Of a stretch of DNA of 15,724 nucleotides, positions 14,895 through 15,724 are shown piece by piece. The stretch's first letter is position 1. Each line of letters starts with the position of its first letter. Source of the stretch: Bacillaceae bacterium UBA7792 (GTDB lineage Bacteria; Bacillota; Bacilli; Bacillales; Cytobacillaceae); assembly GCA_002480735.1 (NCBI GenBank), contig DLCS01000119.1:1-15724 (forward strand), given 5' to 3'. Position numbers and translations under genes: made by a program. The notes under the pieces were generated by a model, which did not search any database, was not told the origin of the DNA, and saw only the letters and a program-made list of their open reading frames with translations.

Positions 14895-15724
14895 GTGAAG
14901 ATCCATATCGTACAGAAAGGGGACACTCTTTGGAAAATCGCTAAAAAATATGGCGTGAATTTTGAAGAGCTGAAAAAGATGAATTCCCAGCTCAGCAATC
15001 CAGATATGATTATGCCCGGAATGAAAATAAAAGTCCCAACAGGTAGTGGTACCGTAATAAAAGAAGGACACATGGGTGCAAAATTAAAGGAACAACCGAT
15101 TGTGAAGGAAAAACCAAAGGAAATGCCAAAAAAGGAGGCTCCTATCCAAGTTCCAAAGGTTGAGGTACCAAAGAAACCTATTGTCCCGAAAATGCCTAAA
15201 CCGATCGTCTCAGAAATTGATATTAACAACTACTATATGATGAACATGGCGAATATGCAGGTTGAACAGCAGCCAATAAAGCAACCAATTAAGCCTATTG
15301 AGCAACCAATAAAGCAACCGATCAAGCCAATTGAGCAACCCAAAATGCAACCGATTAAGCAACCACAGCTCCCACCGAAGCCAGTTCAAATTCCAAAGGC
15401 AAAAGCACTAGAACCCGCCGCATTTGAGGAGCAAAAACCAATTAAACCAATTAAACCAATAAAAGGAGGAGCTGAAGAACAAATGTATCCTTACTATCCA
15501 AATCTTTATCCTGCGTCACCGGTTTTACCAGGATCTGGGTATGCCCCGCAGCAAGCATTTCCACAGGTACAAGGAGCCATGTATCCTCCTATGAATTACG
15601 GAGCGATGCCTGGCGTTGAAATGGGGCATTCTTACTATGATGACGAATCCTCATCCTTCATGCCAGGTGTAATGGGGGTAGCTGAACATCCGAGCATGCC
15701 GAATATGCCAAACATGCCAAACAT
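14895..15724 (+). CDS. safA: Spore coat morphogenetic protein SafA (3' truncated by window end)
   Basis: The frame stays open from GTG 14895 to the window edge (276 codons plus 2 bases). SafA directs inner coat assembly from the cortex-coat interface, and its C-terminal form C30 comes from internal initiation in B. subtilis. Residues 2-47 are a LysM domain (IHIVQKGDTLWKIAKKYGVNFEEL... NPDMIMPGMKIKVP) that binds cortex peptidoglycan. Residues 48-195 are Lys/Pro/Gln-rich and include two tandem copies of QPIKQPIKPIE (126-147). From 197 the composition shifts to Tyr/Pro/Met (MYPYYPNLYP), ending in MPN repeats at the edge. GTG is preceded by AGGAGGG at 14880-14886. The region after the LysM domain is low-complexity, so identity rests on LysM, composition and position next to niaR. 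Confidence 0.93.
   Translation, partial: MKIHIVQKGDTLWKIAKKYGVNFEELKKMNSQLSNPDMIMPGMKIKVPTGSGTVIKEGHMGAKLKEQPIVKEKPKEMPKKEAPIQVPKVEVPKKPIVPKMPKPIVSEIDINNYYMMNMANMQVEQQPIKQPIKPIEQPIKQPIKPIEQPKMQPIKQPQLPPKPVQIPKAKALEPAAFEEQKPIKPIKPIKGGAEEQMYPYYPNLYPASPVLPGSGYAPQQAFPQVQGAMYPPMNYGAMPGVEMGHSYYDDESSSFMPGVMGVAEHPSMPNMPNMPN

Noticed and set aside
14855..15229. Minus-strand open frame of about 124 codons opposite safA
   Set aside because: Its Phe/Ile/Ser-rich sequence is the mirror of the Lys/Pro-rich SafA codons. safA itself is strongly supported by its LysM domain and ribosome-binding site.

Overview
The window is a stretch of chromosome from an endospore-forming Bacillaceae. The gene order and protein sequences match the Bacillus subtilis maf-radC-mreBCD-minCD-spoIVFAB-rplU-ysxB-rpmA-spo0B-obg-pheBA-niaR-safA neighbourhood. 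It is not B. subtilis itself: an RNase E/G gene lies between spoIVFB and rplU, the nad/nifS genes are missing between niaR and safA, and several intergenic repeats are present. Nineteen genes can be supported. All are on the + strand except niaR, and safA runs off the right edge.

Layout: 1-251 is leader DNA holding a degenerate intergenic repeat, a weak promoter and a terminator-like hairpin. 252-5958 carries maf, radC, mreB, mreC, mreD, minC and minD (house-cleaning nucleotide hydrolase, RadC, cell-shape and division-site genes), closed by a terminator at 5961-5989. 6000-7799 has a second repeat copy, a good sigma-E-type promoter, then spoIVFA and spoIVFB, which control pro-sigma-K processing in the mother cell. 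rng (RNase E/G family) follows at 7843-9300. 9301-10567 has a third, inverted repeat copy, a sigma-A promoter, an L21-type leader, rplU, prp and rpmA, and a strong terminator. 10568-10828 is non-coding and holds six GACCGATA-type motifs spaced 20/21 bp, then an extended -10 promoter for spo0B. 10829-14119 carries spo0B, obg, pheB and pheA. niaR converges on pheA across a shared bidirectional terminator. safA starts at 14895 behind a sigma-E-like promoter.

How the genes fit together: MreBCD and MinCD set cell-wall elongation and the division site. SpoIVFA/SpoIVFB, Spo0B and SafA act at successive stages of sporulation (phosphorelay, late mother-cell sigma activation, coat assembly). L21, Prp, L27 and Obg are ribosome components or assembly factors; Prp removes the N-terminal extension of L27, and both the protease active site and the cleavage motif are visible. 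PheB/PheA belong to phenylalanine synthesis, and NiaR is a niacin-responsive repressor.

The genes are ordinary for this lineage. The least explained parts are non-coding: the helically spaced GACCGATA array before spo0B (10582-10705), and three diverged copies of a roughly 70-90 bp palindrome-headed intergenic element (around 6-70, 6000-6070 and 9301-9391). No mobile gene, CRISPR array, tRNA or rRNA was seen.
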